Below are positions 14,631 to 22,200 of a DNA stretch of 25,281 nucleotides, piece after piece. Numbering within the stretch: the first letter of the stretch is position 1; each line of letters begins with the position of its first letter. The notes below the pieces were generated by a model. The model ran no database searches. It saw only the letters and a list, made by a program, of their open reading frames with translations, and was not told the DNA's origin. Both the position numbers and the translations under genes were made by a program. The DNA is from Christensenella sp. UBA4247 (lineage in GTDB: Bacteria > Bacillota > Clostridia > Christensenellales > CAG-1252): positions 1,840 through 27,120 of the forward strand of contig DGWX01000017.1 of assembly GCA_002395405.1 (NCBI GenBank). Direction: 5' to 3'.

Positions 14631-15983
14631 TCAGTGTAAGATCTGTTTGAGTTCGGTAACCTGTTTTACGATCGTTACGACGAGAACTTTATCTCCGGCG
14701 TAAAGGGCGGTTTCGCCCGAGGGAAGAATAAATTCCCCGTTTCGAACGACGCCGCAAAGCAAAACGTTCTGTTTGAGTTTCATTTCGCGCAAAGGAACGC
14801 CGAGTTTGGGGAAATCTTCGCTGACGGTAAACTCGATGGCTTCCGCCTTATCGTGGATGCGATAAAGGGCGCTGAGCCCCGCTCCGTCTTCCGCTTGATG
14901 CGCGCGCACGAAACGGACGAGTTGATCGGCAACGACGTTTCTCGGAGAAAGAACGGTGTCCAGTCCGAGTTTATTGACCATTTTCGCAAGAGGTTCGGAA
15001 GAAATGTTCGTAACGACTTTCGCGTTTCCGAGGGAAGAAGCGTAAAGCGAAACGACTGCGTTTTCTTCGTCCACGCCGGTCAGGGTAACGACCGCGTCCG
15101 CGTCACGAATGCCTTCTTCGTCCAAAACGGCGGTATCCGTTCCGTCCGCGCAAATAACGGTTGCTTTCGTAAGCTCTTCGTCTAGAAAGCGGCAACGATC
15201 TTCGTTTACTTCGATGATTTTTACGGAAACGCCGTTCGCAAGTAGTTCTTTCGCGAGATAGTAGGCGATCTTGCCGCCTCCGACGATCATAACGGACTTT
15301 GCGCGCTGCTTGAATATTTTAACTTTTTTGGAAAATTCGAGAAGTTGCTTTTGATCCGCAGCCACGTGTACGAGGTCGCCGGCTTGGAGAACGAAATCTC
15401 CGTGAGGGATCACGACCTTATTATCGCGCGAAACGACGGCGAACAGCAGTTTTCCTCCCGATTTTTTTGCGCCTTCCATCGCGCTGAGTCCGGCGAGAGG
15501 GCTGTTTTCCGCGAGGCGGAATTCCGTCAGGCTGACTTTCCCCTGCGCGAAAGAATCCGTCGAGATCGCCGAGGGGAATTTCAGGATCTGCGCGATCTCC
15601 ATCGCCGTTCGATATTCGGGGTTAAAGATCATATCTACGCCGAGCTCTTCCGTCAGGCTGACGAGGGAATGAAAGTATTCGGGGTCGCGCGCTCTCGCGA
15701 TAACGTGTTTCGCGCCCATTTTTTTTGCGAGAACGGCGGAAAGAACGTTCAGCTCGTCGCGCAGGGTACAAGCGAAGAAACAATCCGCTTTGCCTACTTC
15801 CGCGTCTTCGAGGACGCTCCTGTCAAGGCAGGTTCCGACCACGCCTTTCGCGTCCGAACGATTGACGAGATCTTCCACGGTCGCGAAATCTTCATCCACC
15901 ACCGTTACGTCGTGATTTTCTTTTATGAGGCGAGTCGCAAGCTCTTCGCCGATTTCTCCGATTCCAACGATAACGACTTTCAT
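14631..15983 (-). CDS. trkA: TrkA, potassium transport regulatory subunit with two RCK domains
   Basis: A 450-residue cytoplasmic ring-forming protein that binds NAD(H) or ATP/ADP and gates TrkH. It has two tandem RCK modules. The first nucleotide-binding fold opens with VVIVGIGEIGEELA (GxGxxG at residues 7-12) and has an acidic end VVDED; its RCK-C part includes a typical VVIPHGDFVLQAGDLVHVAA. The second opens with MIVGGGKIAYYLAKEL and ends with ILPSGETALYAGDKVLVV. Length matches the double TrkA form. The start is set by the first glycine motif right after the ATG, with AGGAAAG just upstream. It is the first gene of the minus-strand operon. Confidence 0.95.
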   Translation of the reverse strand: MKVVIVGIGEIGEELATRLIKENHDVTVVDEDFATVEDLVNRSDAKGVVGTCLDRSVLEDAEVGKADCFFACTLRDELNVLSAVLAKKMGAKHVIARARDPEYFHSLVSLTEELGVDMIFNPEYRTAMEIAQILKFPSAISTDSFAQGKVSLTEFRLAENSPLAGLSAMEGAKKSGGKLLFAVVSRDNKVVIPHGDFVLQAGDLVHVAADQKQLLEFSKKVKIFKQRAKSVMIVGGGKIAYYLAKELLANGVSVKIIEVNEDRCRFLDEELTKATVICADGTDTAVLDEEGIRDADAVVTLTGVDEENAVVSLYASSLGNAKVVTNISSEPLAKMVNKLGLDTVLSPRNVVADQLVRFVRAHQAEDGAGLSALYRIHDKAEAIEFTVSEDFPKLGVPLREMKLKQNVLLCGVVRNGEFILPSGETALYAGDKVLVVTIVKQVTELKQILH

Positions 15984-15991
15984 ACTTTCCT

Positions 15992-16020
15992 ATCTTACTA
16001 CAATTATTCTTATATGTCAA
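15992..16020 (-). promoter_or_regulatory. Candidate promoter for trkA-trkH, very close to the start codon
   Basis: On the minus strand, TTGACA (16020-16015), 17 nt, TAAGAT (15997-15992). The -10 ends only 8 nt before the trkA ATG (15983), so the transcript would have nearly no leader. TATAAG at 16014-16009 with a poor -35 is an alternative. Confidence 0.6.
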
Positions 16021-16141
16021 ACCGACTAAACGCGGAAGGCGAGAAGATTGTAAAAATTGAGGAGAGCCTTCTCAAAGGTCGGGAAAAAGTGCGTTCGGTT
16101 ATCAATTTATGAAATAAAAGGTAAAATGACGAAAAAAGTAT

Positions 16142-16171
16142 TTGACAGAGGGCGAATGGGCGTGGTAGGAT
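16142..16171 (+). promoter_or_regulatory. Promoter for the T-box-controlled operon
   Basis: TTGACA (16142-16147), 18-nt spacer, TAGGAT (16166-16171) with extended TG (16163-16164). Transcription would begin near 16178, just before T-box Stem I. The gap from 15984 to 16177 holds only this promoter and the divergent trkA promoter. Confidence 0.75.
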
Positions 16172-16177
16172 AATTTT

Positions 16178-16486
16178 ACAATAGAATAACCAATAAAGGC
16201 TAAGACGAAGACCGTTTTCCTTCGTAGTCATCTTTCAGAGAGTCGGTGGTTGGTGCGAACCGATAGAATCGTTGGAAAATTATCCCTTCCGAGCCGAAAC
16301 CCGAACGTCTTGTCGCGCTCCACGTCAGCGGCAGTAAAAAAAGGCAAGTAGGCGTTTCCGTGACGCTGCGTAAATGCTAAGGGATTGATAGATTCCGAGA
16401 ATGAGTGGCGAATTTTTATTCGCAATTTGAGTGGTACCGCGGGTAGAACCCGTCTCAAAGCAGAAGTTTTGAGGCGGGTTTTTGTT
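16178..16486 (+). ncRNA. T-box leader RNA, probable tRNA-Ile sensor
   Basis: Hallmarks in order: Stem I base GGCT (16198-16201) with AGCC (16292-16295); upper stem TTTTCC with GGAAAA (16274-16279); the conserved AGAGAGTCGGTGGTTGGTG (16237-16255); hairpin GCGAA/TTCGC (about 16408-16422); the T-box GTGGTACCGCGGGT (16431-16444). CGGGT (16440-16444) with ACCCG (16448-16452) gives the antiterminator. The competing terminator is AACCCGTCTCAAA (16447-16459) with TTTGAGGCGGGTT (16468-16480), then T-rich DNA. The T-box UGGU bulge pairs with a tRNA having A73, as in Ile, Leu, Val or Tyr. Between GGAAAA and the lower strand CTTC (16286-16289) lies UUAUCC; AUC (16282-16284, Ile) fits the usual one-base gap best, with UAU and UUA as alternatives. 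Confidence 0.93.
16447..16486 (+). terminator. T-box-controlled terminator
   Basis: A 13-bp stem (AACCCGTCTCAAA with TTTGAGGCGGGTT, one G-U pair), 8-nt loop, then TTTGTTT. Its left arm overlaps the strand needed for the antiterminator, the standard T-box switch. Confidence 0.9.
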
Positions 16487-16590
16487 TATCCCCTCGAAGC
16501 GGAAGCGCTATCAGCGGTGCCCGGCGCATGACTTCGCTTTATAAATCAAAGGATCAAACCGATGCGCGAAACCGTTAAGGAGGAAAGAAT

Positions 16591-18855
16591 ATGACGAATC
16601 AAAATCAAAGACTTTCGGAAATCGCAGAGCGCATCAAAGAGCTTCGGGAGATCTTCGGCTATACCGAGGAAGAAATGAGCGAAAAAACCGAAGTTACGAT
16701 CGCCGAGTACTCGATGTACGAGCAGGGGCAGCTGGATTTCCCGTTTACCTTCCTGCATAAGTGTGCTCTTGCGTTCGGCATTTCGATCACCGACCTTTTG
16801 GAAGGGAAAAGCGCGCATTTGTCCAGCTATACCGTAACCAGAAAAGGAATGGGAATGGAAACGGCGAAAGAGCCGGGCATCGATATTCAAAACCTTGCGC
16901 CTCTGTTCCGAAACAAGATCGCGGAACCCTATTACGTTCGCTACGAGTACGACCCTTCTCTCCAAGAGCTGCCGATCCACCTGACCAAGCATTCGGGGCA
17001 GGAATTCGATTTTATTATGAGCGGTTCGCTCAAAGTGCAAATCGGAGAGAAGACGGAGTATCTCGAAGAGGGCGACAGTATTTATTACAATAGCTCCACG
17101 CCGCACGGCATGATCGCGGTGGGCGGAAAAGATTGTATTTTTATTGCGGTGATCTTGCCGGGTGAAGAGCAGGAAGAAACGGTTTTGCGCGACACCCTGA
17201 TCCCGAATAAAACGGTTTCCGCTTCGTCTGTTGCATCCGATTTCATCTCGGTCAAGGAAGACGATAGAGGCTATCCTCTTTCGATCGATTTTCATAACGA
17301 CGATCGCTTCAATTTCGCGTTCGACGTCGTGGACGCGATCGCGGAAAAAGAGCCGGATAAGCTCGCTATGCTGCACGTCAGCCGCGATAAGGTAGAGCGC
17401 CGCTTTACTTTCCGCGATATGAAAAGAGCGTCCAATCGCTGCGTGAATTACTTTAAGTCGCTCGGGATCAAAAGGGGAGATCGCGTTCTCCTTGTTTTGA
17501 AGCGCCATTATCAATTTTGGTTCGCGATCCTCGCTCTTCATAAGCTCGGCGCGATCGCGATCCCCGCGACCTGTCAGCTCTTGTCTCACGATTTCGAGTA
17601 TCGTTTTCAAGCGGCGGGCGTATCTGCGGTTATTTGCACGGCGGACGGCGCGGTGGCGGAGCAGGTGGAGATCGCGGAAAAGACTTGTCCGGAACTCAAA
17701 ATCAAAATGCTCGTCGGAGGGAAAAGAGACGGGTGGCATGATTTTGACGAGGAATATCCCTTGTTCAGCACCCATTACGCGCGCGGTAAAGACGCGCCCT
17801 GCGGCGACGATCCGATGCTGATGTTCTTTACTTCGGGAACGACGGGGTATCCCAAGATCGCCGAGCATAGCTATAAATACCCGTTGGGACACTATATGAC
17901 CGCAAAGTATTGGCACGGCGCCGAGAGCGGCGGACTGCATTTTACGATCTCCGATACCGGCTGGGGCAAAGCGTTATGGGGAAAACTGTACGGGCAATGG
18001 CTTGCGGAAAGCGCGGTCTTTACCTATGATTTCGATCGGTTTGACGCAAGCGACATATTGCCTATGTTCGCAAAGTACCATATCACCACCTTCTGCGCGC
18101 CTCCCACGATGCTGCGTATGATGATCAAGCAAGACCTATCGAAATACGATTTTTCTTCGCTTCGTCATATGACGACGGCGGGCGAAGCTTTGAACCCCGA
18201 AGTGTATTATCAATTCGAAAAGGCTACGGGGCTTCAAACGCACGAAGGTTTCGGACAAACCGAGCTGACTTTGATGATCGCGAACCTGATCGGCGCGCCG
18301 CATAAAGTCGGATCGATGGGGCGCCCCGTTCCGGGTTACGACGTTACGATCTTGGACGCGGACGGAAACCCCGTTCCGGACGGAGAAACGGGCGAGATCT
18401 GCGTTAAAGTTTCCGAGCGCGTTCCGCGCGGCCTCTTTATGGGGTATTATCGAAACGAAGAAAAAACGCGCGAAGTTTTACACGACGGCTATTATCACAC
18501 GGGCGATACCGCTTGGCGTGACGAGGACGGTTTTTATTGGTATGTCGGCCGCGTGGACGACGTGATCAAATCGTCCGGCTACCGCATCGGGCCCTTTGAG
18601 ATCGAAAGCGTGATCATGGAACTGCCGTACGTTTTGGAATGCGGCGTTTCCGCCGCGCCGGACGAGGTCAGAGGGCAGGTCGTTAAGGCGAGCGTCGTTT
18701 TGACCAAAGGGACGGAGCCGACGGAAGAATTGAAAAAGGAAATCCAGGATTACGTTAAGAAGCATACCGCTCCTTATAAATATCCGAGGATCGTCGTTTT
18801 CCGCGACGAACTTCCCAAAACGATCAGCGGGAAAATACAAAGAAATAAACTATAA
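16591..18855 (+). CDS. XRE HTH-cupin-acyl-CoA synthetase fusion (copy 1)
   Basis: A 754-residue three-part protein. Residues 8-65 are an XRE helix-turn-helix (RIKELREIFGYTEEEMSEKT, ending ISITDLLEG). Residues 115-192 are a cupin (His134, Glu138, GDS at 161-163, TPHGM with His172). Residues 225-754 form a complete AMP-forming acyl-CoA synthetase: P-loop FFTSGTTGYPK (412-422), EGFGQTE (552-558), YHTGD and GRVDDVIKSSGYRIGP, and the adenylation Lys748 in SGKIQR. SDTGW and KLYGQWL resemble medium/branched-chain enzymes such as the Methanosarcina synthetase that favours 2-methylbutyrate. AAGGAGG precedes ATG 16591 by 7 nt. It is directly under the T-box. Likely reaction: branched short-chain acid + ATP + CoA to acyl-CoA; the HTH-cupin may sense the acid or product and regulate DNA. 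Confidence 0.93.
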   Translation: MTNQNQRLSEIAERIKELREIFGYTEEEMSEKTEVTIAEYSMYEQGQLDFPFTFLHKCALAFGISITDLLEGKSAHLSSYTVTRKGMGMETAKEPGIDIQNLAPLFRNKIAEPYYVRYEYDPSLQELPIHLTKHSGQEFDFIMSGSLKVQIGEKTEYLEEGDSIYYNSSTPHGMIAVGGKDCIFIAVILPGEEQEETVLRDTLIPNKTVSASSVASDFISVKEDDRGYPLSIDFHNDDRFNFAFDVVDAIAEKEPDKLAMLHVSRDKVERRFTFRDMKRASNRCVNYFKSLGIKRGDRVLLVLKRHYQFWFAILALHKLGAIAIPATCQLLSHDFEYRFQAAGVSAVICTADGAVAEQVEIAEKTCPELKIKMLVGGKRDGWHDFDEEYPLFSTHYARGKDAPCGDDPMLMFFTSGTTGYPKIAEHSYKYPLGHYMTAKYWHGAESGGLHFTISDTGWGKALWGKLYGQWLAESAVFTYDFDRFDASDILPMFAKYHITTFCAPPTMLRMMIKQDLSKYDFSSLRHMTTAGEALNPEVYYQFEKATGLQTHEGFGQTELTLMIANLIGAPHKVGSMGRPVPGYDVTILDADGNPVPDGETGEICVKVSERVPRGLFMGYYRNEEKTREVLHDGYYHTGDTAWRDEDGFYWYVGRVDDVIKSSGYRIGPFEIESVIMELPYVLECGVSAAPDEVRGQVVKASVVLTKGTEPTEELKKEIQDYVKKHTAPYKYPRIVVFRDELPKTISGKIQRNKL

Positions 18856-18870
18856 AAACGGTGGAGATAC

Positions 18871-21159
18871 ATGGAAAGAGTTGATTTGGACGGAAAAATC
18901 AAAGAGATGGCGGAGAGGATCCGCGAGCTTCGCGAGATCGAGGGCTTGACCGTAACCGAAATGGCGGAAAAGACCGGCGTTTCGGAAGAGGAATACGCGC
19001 GCTGCGAAAAAGGGGAAAGCGATTTGAACTTTACCTTCATCTATCGCTGCGCCAAAGCGTTCGGCGTAAACGTAACGGATATCATCGAAGGCTATTCTCC
19101 CATGCTGAATTCCTATACGGTTACGCGCAGCGGATCGGGTCAGAAGATCGCCCAAGCGCACGGTATGACTTATTTCAACCTCGCTTACGCCTTCCAAAAC
19201 CGCATCGCCGAGCCGCTTTACGTAAAGAGCGTGTTCAACGAGGAAAAAGCGGCGAAGGGAGAGATCGAGCTTACTTCTCACGCGGGGCAGGAATGCGACG
19301 TCGTGATCGAAGGCGCGCTCCTCGTTCAAGTCGGCAGCCATAAGGAAGTTTTATATCCCGGCGACAGCATTTATTATGATAGCGGAACGCCGCACGGAAT
19401 GATCGCGGTGGAAGGAAAGGATTGCACCTTTTACGCGATCGTATTAAATCCGAGCGGCGAGCCGATCCCCGAGCTTACGCCCGTTAAAGCCATCGTGGAA
19501 GAGAACGTCCAAAAGGAAGACGATAAGGAAAGGGCGTATAAAAAGTTTATCGACGTCGTCGAAGACGAACACGGAACGCCCACCTCGATCAAATTCAAAA
19601 ACGTGGAGAAGTTCAATTTTGCTTTCGATATCGTGGACGCGGTCGCGGAAAGAGAACCGAACAAACTCTGTATGCTTCACGTTTCCAAGGATATGACCGA
19701 GCGCCGCTTTACCTTCCTCGATATGAAAAAGGCGTCCAGCCGCGCGGCGAACTATTTCAAATCCCTCGGGATCAAAAAGGGAGATCGCGTTCTTCTCGTA
19801 TTAAAGCGCCATTATCAATTCTGGTTTGCAATGCTCGGTCTTAATAAGATCGGCGCGATCGCGATCCCGGGAACCAACCAGCTTTTGGAACACGATTTCG
19901 AATACCGTTTCAATACGGCGGAGATCGAAACGGTGATCTGTACGGCGGACGGAGATACCGCGCATCAAGTTGATCTCGCGGCGCCTCGCTGTCCTTCGCT
20001 GAAAAACAAGATCATCGTAAACGGAGAGAGAGAAGGTTGGCGCAATTTCGACGAGGAATTTCCTCTTTACAGCACGCACTTCAAACGCACCGAAATGTCC
20101 CCCGGCGGGAACGACACGATGCTGATGTTCTTTACGTCGGGAACGTCCGGGTATCCCAAGATCGCGGCGCACAATTACAAATACGCCCTCGGGCACTTCC
20201 ATACGGCAAAGTATTGGCACAACGTAGATCCGGACGGATTGCATTTTACCATTTCGGATACCGGTTGGGCGAAGGCGATGTGGGGTAAACTGTACGGTCA
20301 ATGGCTTTGCGAAGCGGCTACCTTCGTTTACGATTTCGATCGTTTTGACGCGGCGACCATTTTGCCGATGTTCGCTAAGTATCATATCACCACTTTCTGC
20401 GCGCCGCCCACGATGCTGCGTATGATGATCAAGCAAGATATTTCCAAATACGATTTTTCTTCCGTTCGCCATATGACGACGGCGGGCGAAGCTCTGAACC
20501 CCGAAGTGTATCGCCAATTCGAAAAAGCGACCGGTTTGCAGATCCTCGAAGGTTTCGGGCAATCGGAAAGCACGATGATCATCGGAAACCTCGTAGGCGC
20601 GCCGCATAAGATCGGTTCGATGGGTCGCCCCGCTCCGATTTACGACGTTGCTTTGATGGACGCGGAAGGAAAGATCGTTCCCGACGGAGAAACGGGAGAA
20701 ATCGTCATCAGCTTGAAAAACGGCTCTCCGATCGGACTCTTTACCGAGTATTATCGCGATCCGGAAAAGACGAAGGAAGCCCGCCACGACGGTTACTATC
20801 ATACGGGCGATCTCGCCTGGCGCGACGAAGACGGGTTTTATTGGTACGTCGGCCGCGCGGACGACGTGATCAAATCTTCCGGTTACCGCATAGGGCCGTT
20901 TGAAATCGAGAGTGTGATCATGGAGCTTCCGTACGTTGTGGAATGCGGCGTATCCGCCGTTCCGGATGAGGTCAGGGGGCAGATCGTTAAGGCAAGCATC
21001 GTTCTTACCAAGGGAACCGAGCCTTCGGACGAACTCGTTAAGGAGATCCAGAATTACGTTAAGCATCATACCGCGCCGTATAAGTATCCGAGAGTCGTCG
21101 TCTTCCGCGACGAACTCCCCAAGACTGTCAGCGGAAAGATCCAAAGGAATAAACTGTAA
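18871..21159 (+). CDS. XRE HTH-cupin-acyl-CoA synthetase fusion (copy 2)
   Basis: A 762-residue paralogue of the preceding gene, 15 nt downstream with a GGTGGAG ribosome site, so in the same T-box operon. Same order: XRE HTH (about 11-70, LREIEGLTVTEMAEKTGVSE), cupin (SHAGQECDVVIEGAL, GDSIYYDSGTPHGM), acyl-CoA synthetase with P-loop FFTSGTSGYPK (420-430), EGFGQSE and catalytic Lys756 (SGKIQR). Long stretches near the acyl pocket are almost identical to copy 1 (PPTMLRMMIKQD, RHMTTAGEALNPEVY), but pocket-lining positions differ: SDTGWAKAMW against SDTGWGKALW, and GFGQSESTMI against GFGQTELTLM. This suggests duplication and a shift in acid preference. Both copies are intact, and the HTH and cupin halves differ more than the enzyme halves. 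Confidence 0.93.
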   Translation: MERVDLDGKIKEMAERIRELREIEGLTVTEMAEKTGVSEEEYARCEKGESDLNFTFIYRCAKAFGVNVTDIIEGYSPMLNSYTVTRSGSGQKIAQAHGMTYFNLAYAFQNRIAEPLYVKSVFNEEKAAKGEIELTSHAGQECDVVIEGALLVQVGSHKEVLYPGDSIYYDSGTPHGMIAVEGKDCTFYAIVLNPSGEPIPELTPVKAIVEENVQKEDDKERAYKKFIDVVEDEHGTPTSIKFKNVEKFNFAFDIVDAVAEREPNKLCMLHVSKDMTERRFTFLDMKKASSRAANYFKSLGIKKGDRVLLVLKRHYQFWFAMLGLNKIGAIAIPGTNQLLEHDFEYRFNTAEIETVICTADGDTAHQVDLAAPRCPSLKNKIIVNGEREGWRNFDEEFPLYSTHFKRTEMSPGGNDTMLMFFTSGTSGYPKIAAHNYKYALGHFHTAKYWHNVDPDGLHFTISDTGWAKAMWGKLYGQWLCEAATFVYDFDRFDAATILPMFAKYHITTFCAPPTMLRMMIKQDISKYDFSSVRHMTTAGEALNPEVYRQFEKATGLQILEGFGQSESTMIIGNLVGAPHKIGSMGRPAPIYDVALMDAEGKIVPDGETGEIVISLKNGSPIGLFTEYYRDPEKTKEARHDGYYHTGDLAWRDEDGFYWYVGRADDVIKSSGYRIGPFEIESVIMELPYVVECGVSAVPDEVRGQIVKASIVLTKGTEPSDELVKEIQNYVKHHTAPYKYPRVVVFRDELPKTVSGKIQRNKL

Positions 21160-21161
21160 GC

Positions 21162-21183
21162 CGCGCGCGATTGACAGCGCGCG
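21162..21183 (+). other. GC hairpin overlapping the downstream promoter
   Basis: CGCGCGC (21162-21168), loop GATTGACA, GCGCGCG (21177-21183): a perfect 7-bp stem starting 3 nt after the synthetase stop, with no U-tract. The loop is the -35 element of the next promoter. It may hinder readthrough or extrude as DNA, but no function is shown. Confidence 0.5.
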
Positions 21184-21200
21184 TGCGTGCGAGTTATAAT
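21171..21200 (+). promoter_or_regulatory. Perfect consensus promoter for ATPase-ferredoxin-VOR-BCAT unit
   Basis: TTGACA (21171-21176), 18 nt, TATAAT (21195-21200), 49 nt before the GTG start at 21249. It lets the oxidoreductase genes be transcribed without the T-box. Confidence 0.9.
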
Positions 21201-21248
21201 ACTATTTATACAAAAAAGCGAAGCGAGCGAAAAAAGGAGGGTGAAATA

Positions 21249-21974
21249 GTGAAAACGAACGAAACGCCGAACTCTGTTTCCCGCATCCTGCCTTTCGCCT
21301 CTTCCCATAAGCGCATAACGCTCGTTCTCGGACATTACGGAAGCGGAAAGACCAATATCTCGGTCAATCTTGCGCTTTCGCTCGCGAAGAGCGGGGAAAA
21401 GACGGCGATCGCCGATCTCGATATCGTAAATCCGTATTTTCGAACGAAGGACAGCTTGACCGTTCTCCGCGAAGCGGGTATTCGATTGATCTCTTCCGAG
21501 TATGCGAATACCAATCTCGATATTCCCGCGCTTCCGCAAGATATGTACGCGGTAACGGACGATCGGAGTCTTTCCTGCGTTCTCGATATCGGCGGAGACG
21601 ACCGGGGCGCTTTGGTTCTCGGAAGGCTTCGTCCGGGGATCGTAGCCGAGAATGATTACGAGATGCTCCTCGTACTCAATCAATATCGCCCCTTGACGGC
21701 TGACGCGGGATCCGCGATCGAGGTTATGCGGGAGATCGAAGCCGCGGCGAATATGCGCTTTACCGGCATTGTCAACAATTCGAACCTCGGCGCGGAAACG
21801 ACGGCGAAGATTGTTTTGGACTCTTTATCCTTCGCGGAGGAAGTCTCGAAAAAAACTTCTCTTCCGATCCGAATGACGACGGTAAGGGAAGATCTGATGC
21901 AAGAACTCGAAGGCAAAGTGGGATCCCTCTTCCCCCTTTGCTTACAAAAGAATTTTATAGAGAGTAAAATTTGA
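21249..21974 (+). CDS. MinD/ParA-like P-loop ATPase associated with 2-oxoacid oxidoreductase genes
   Basis: A 241-residue cytoplasmic ATPase of the SIMIBI class. GHYGSGKTN (28-36) is its P-loop, followed by ISVNLALSLAKSGEKTAIADLDIVNPYF in the order expected for MinD/ArsA relatives (switch Asp in ADLDIVNPYF). A later CVLDIGGDDRGA stands in the Walker B position. The start is GTG 21249, set by AAGGAGG 8 nt before; earlier in-frame codons have no such site. It is the first gene of the ferredoxin/VOR unit, 15 nt before the ferredoxin ATG. Its role is unknown; the placement suggests cluster assembly, subunit maturation or electron-transfer gating. Annotation as a cobyrinic acid synthase relative in databases would be superficial. 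Confidence 0.8.
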   Translation: MKTNETPNSVSRILPFASSHKRITLVLGHYGSGKTNISVNLALSLAKSGEKTAIADLDIVNPYFRTKDSLTVLREAGIRLISSEYANTNLDIPALPQDMYAVTDDRSLSCVLDIGGDDRGALVLGRLRPGIVAENDYEMLLVLNQYRPLTADAGSAIEVMREIEAAANMRFTGIVNNSNLGAETTAKIVLDSLSFAEEVSKKTSLPIRMTTVREDLMQELEGKVGSLFPLCLQKNFIESKI

Positions 21975-21989
21975 AAAAGGAGATAGCTT

Positions 21990-22196
21990 ATGGCAAAACT
22001 GACTTTCAAAACCGATAACTGTAAGGGCTGCGGACTGTGTGTGGACGTTTGCCCGAAAGACGTGTTGCGTCTTTCTCCCGAGAAGATAAACAAAAAAGGG
22101 CATCATCCCGTGGAAGCGGCGCGCCCCGAACAATGCATCGGGTGCGGTTCCTGCGCGATCATGTGTCCCGATTTTATAATAAAGGTGGAAAGGTGA
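21990..22196 (+). CDS. 2[4Fe-4S] ferredoxin, delta-type subunit of VOR/KOR
   Basis: A 68-residue protein with two CxxCxxCxxxCP motifs: C11, C14, C17, C21 and C49, C52, C55, C59. It carries two low-potential 4Fe-4S clusters that pass electrons between the TPP site and the ferredoxin pool. Placed directly before the alpha-subunit gene (stop TGA at 22194-22196, alpha ATG 22201), it is the usual delta/D subunit of four-subunit 2-oxoacid:ferredoxin oxidoreductases, here a separate gene. AAAAAGGAGAT precedes the ATG at 21990. Confidence 0.93.
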   Translation: MAKLTFKTDNCKGCGLCVDVCPKDVLRLSPEKINKKGHHPVEAARPEQCIGCGSCAIMCPDFIIKVER

Positions 22197-22200
22197 GAAT

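Noticed and set aside
16014..16112. Short plus-strand frame (32 codons, MSNRLNAEGEKIV...)
   Set aside because: No ribosome site, overlaps the divergent trkA promoter, no homology recognised; most likely chance.
16546..17940. 464-codon minus-strand frame opposite the first synthetase fusion
   Set aside because: Antisense shadow of a strongly conserved coding sequence, Arg-rich, no family features; the sense frame carries every expected catalytic motif.
19801..21144. 447-codon minus-strand frame opposite the second synthetase fusion
   Set aside because: Equivalent shadow to the one above; its similarity to that shadow follows from the paralogy of the sense genes.
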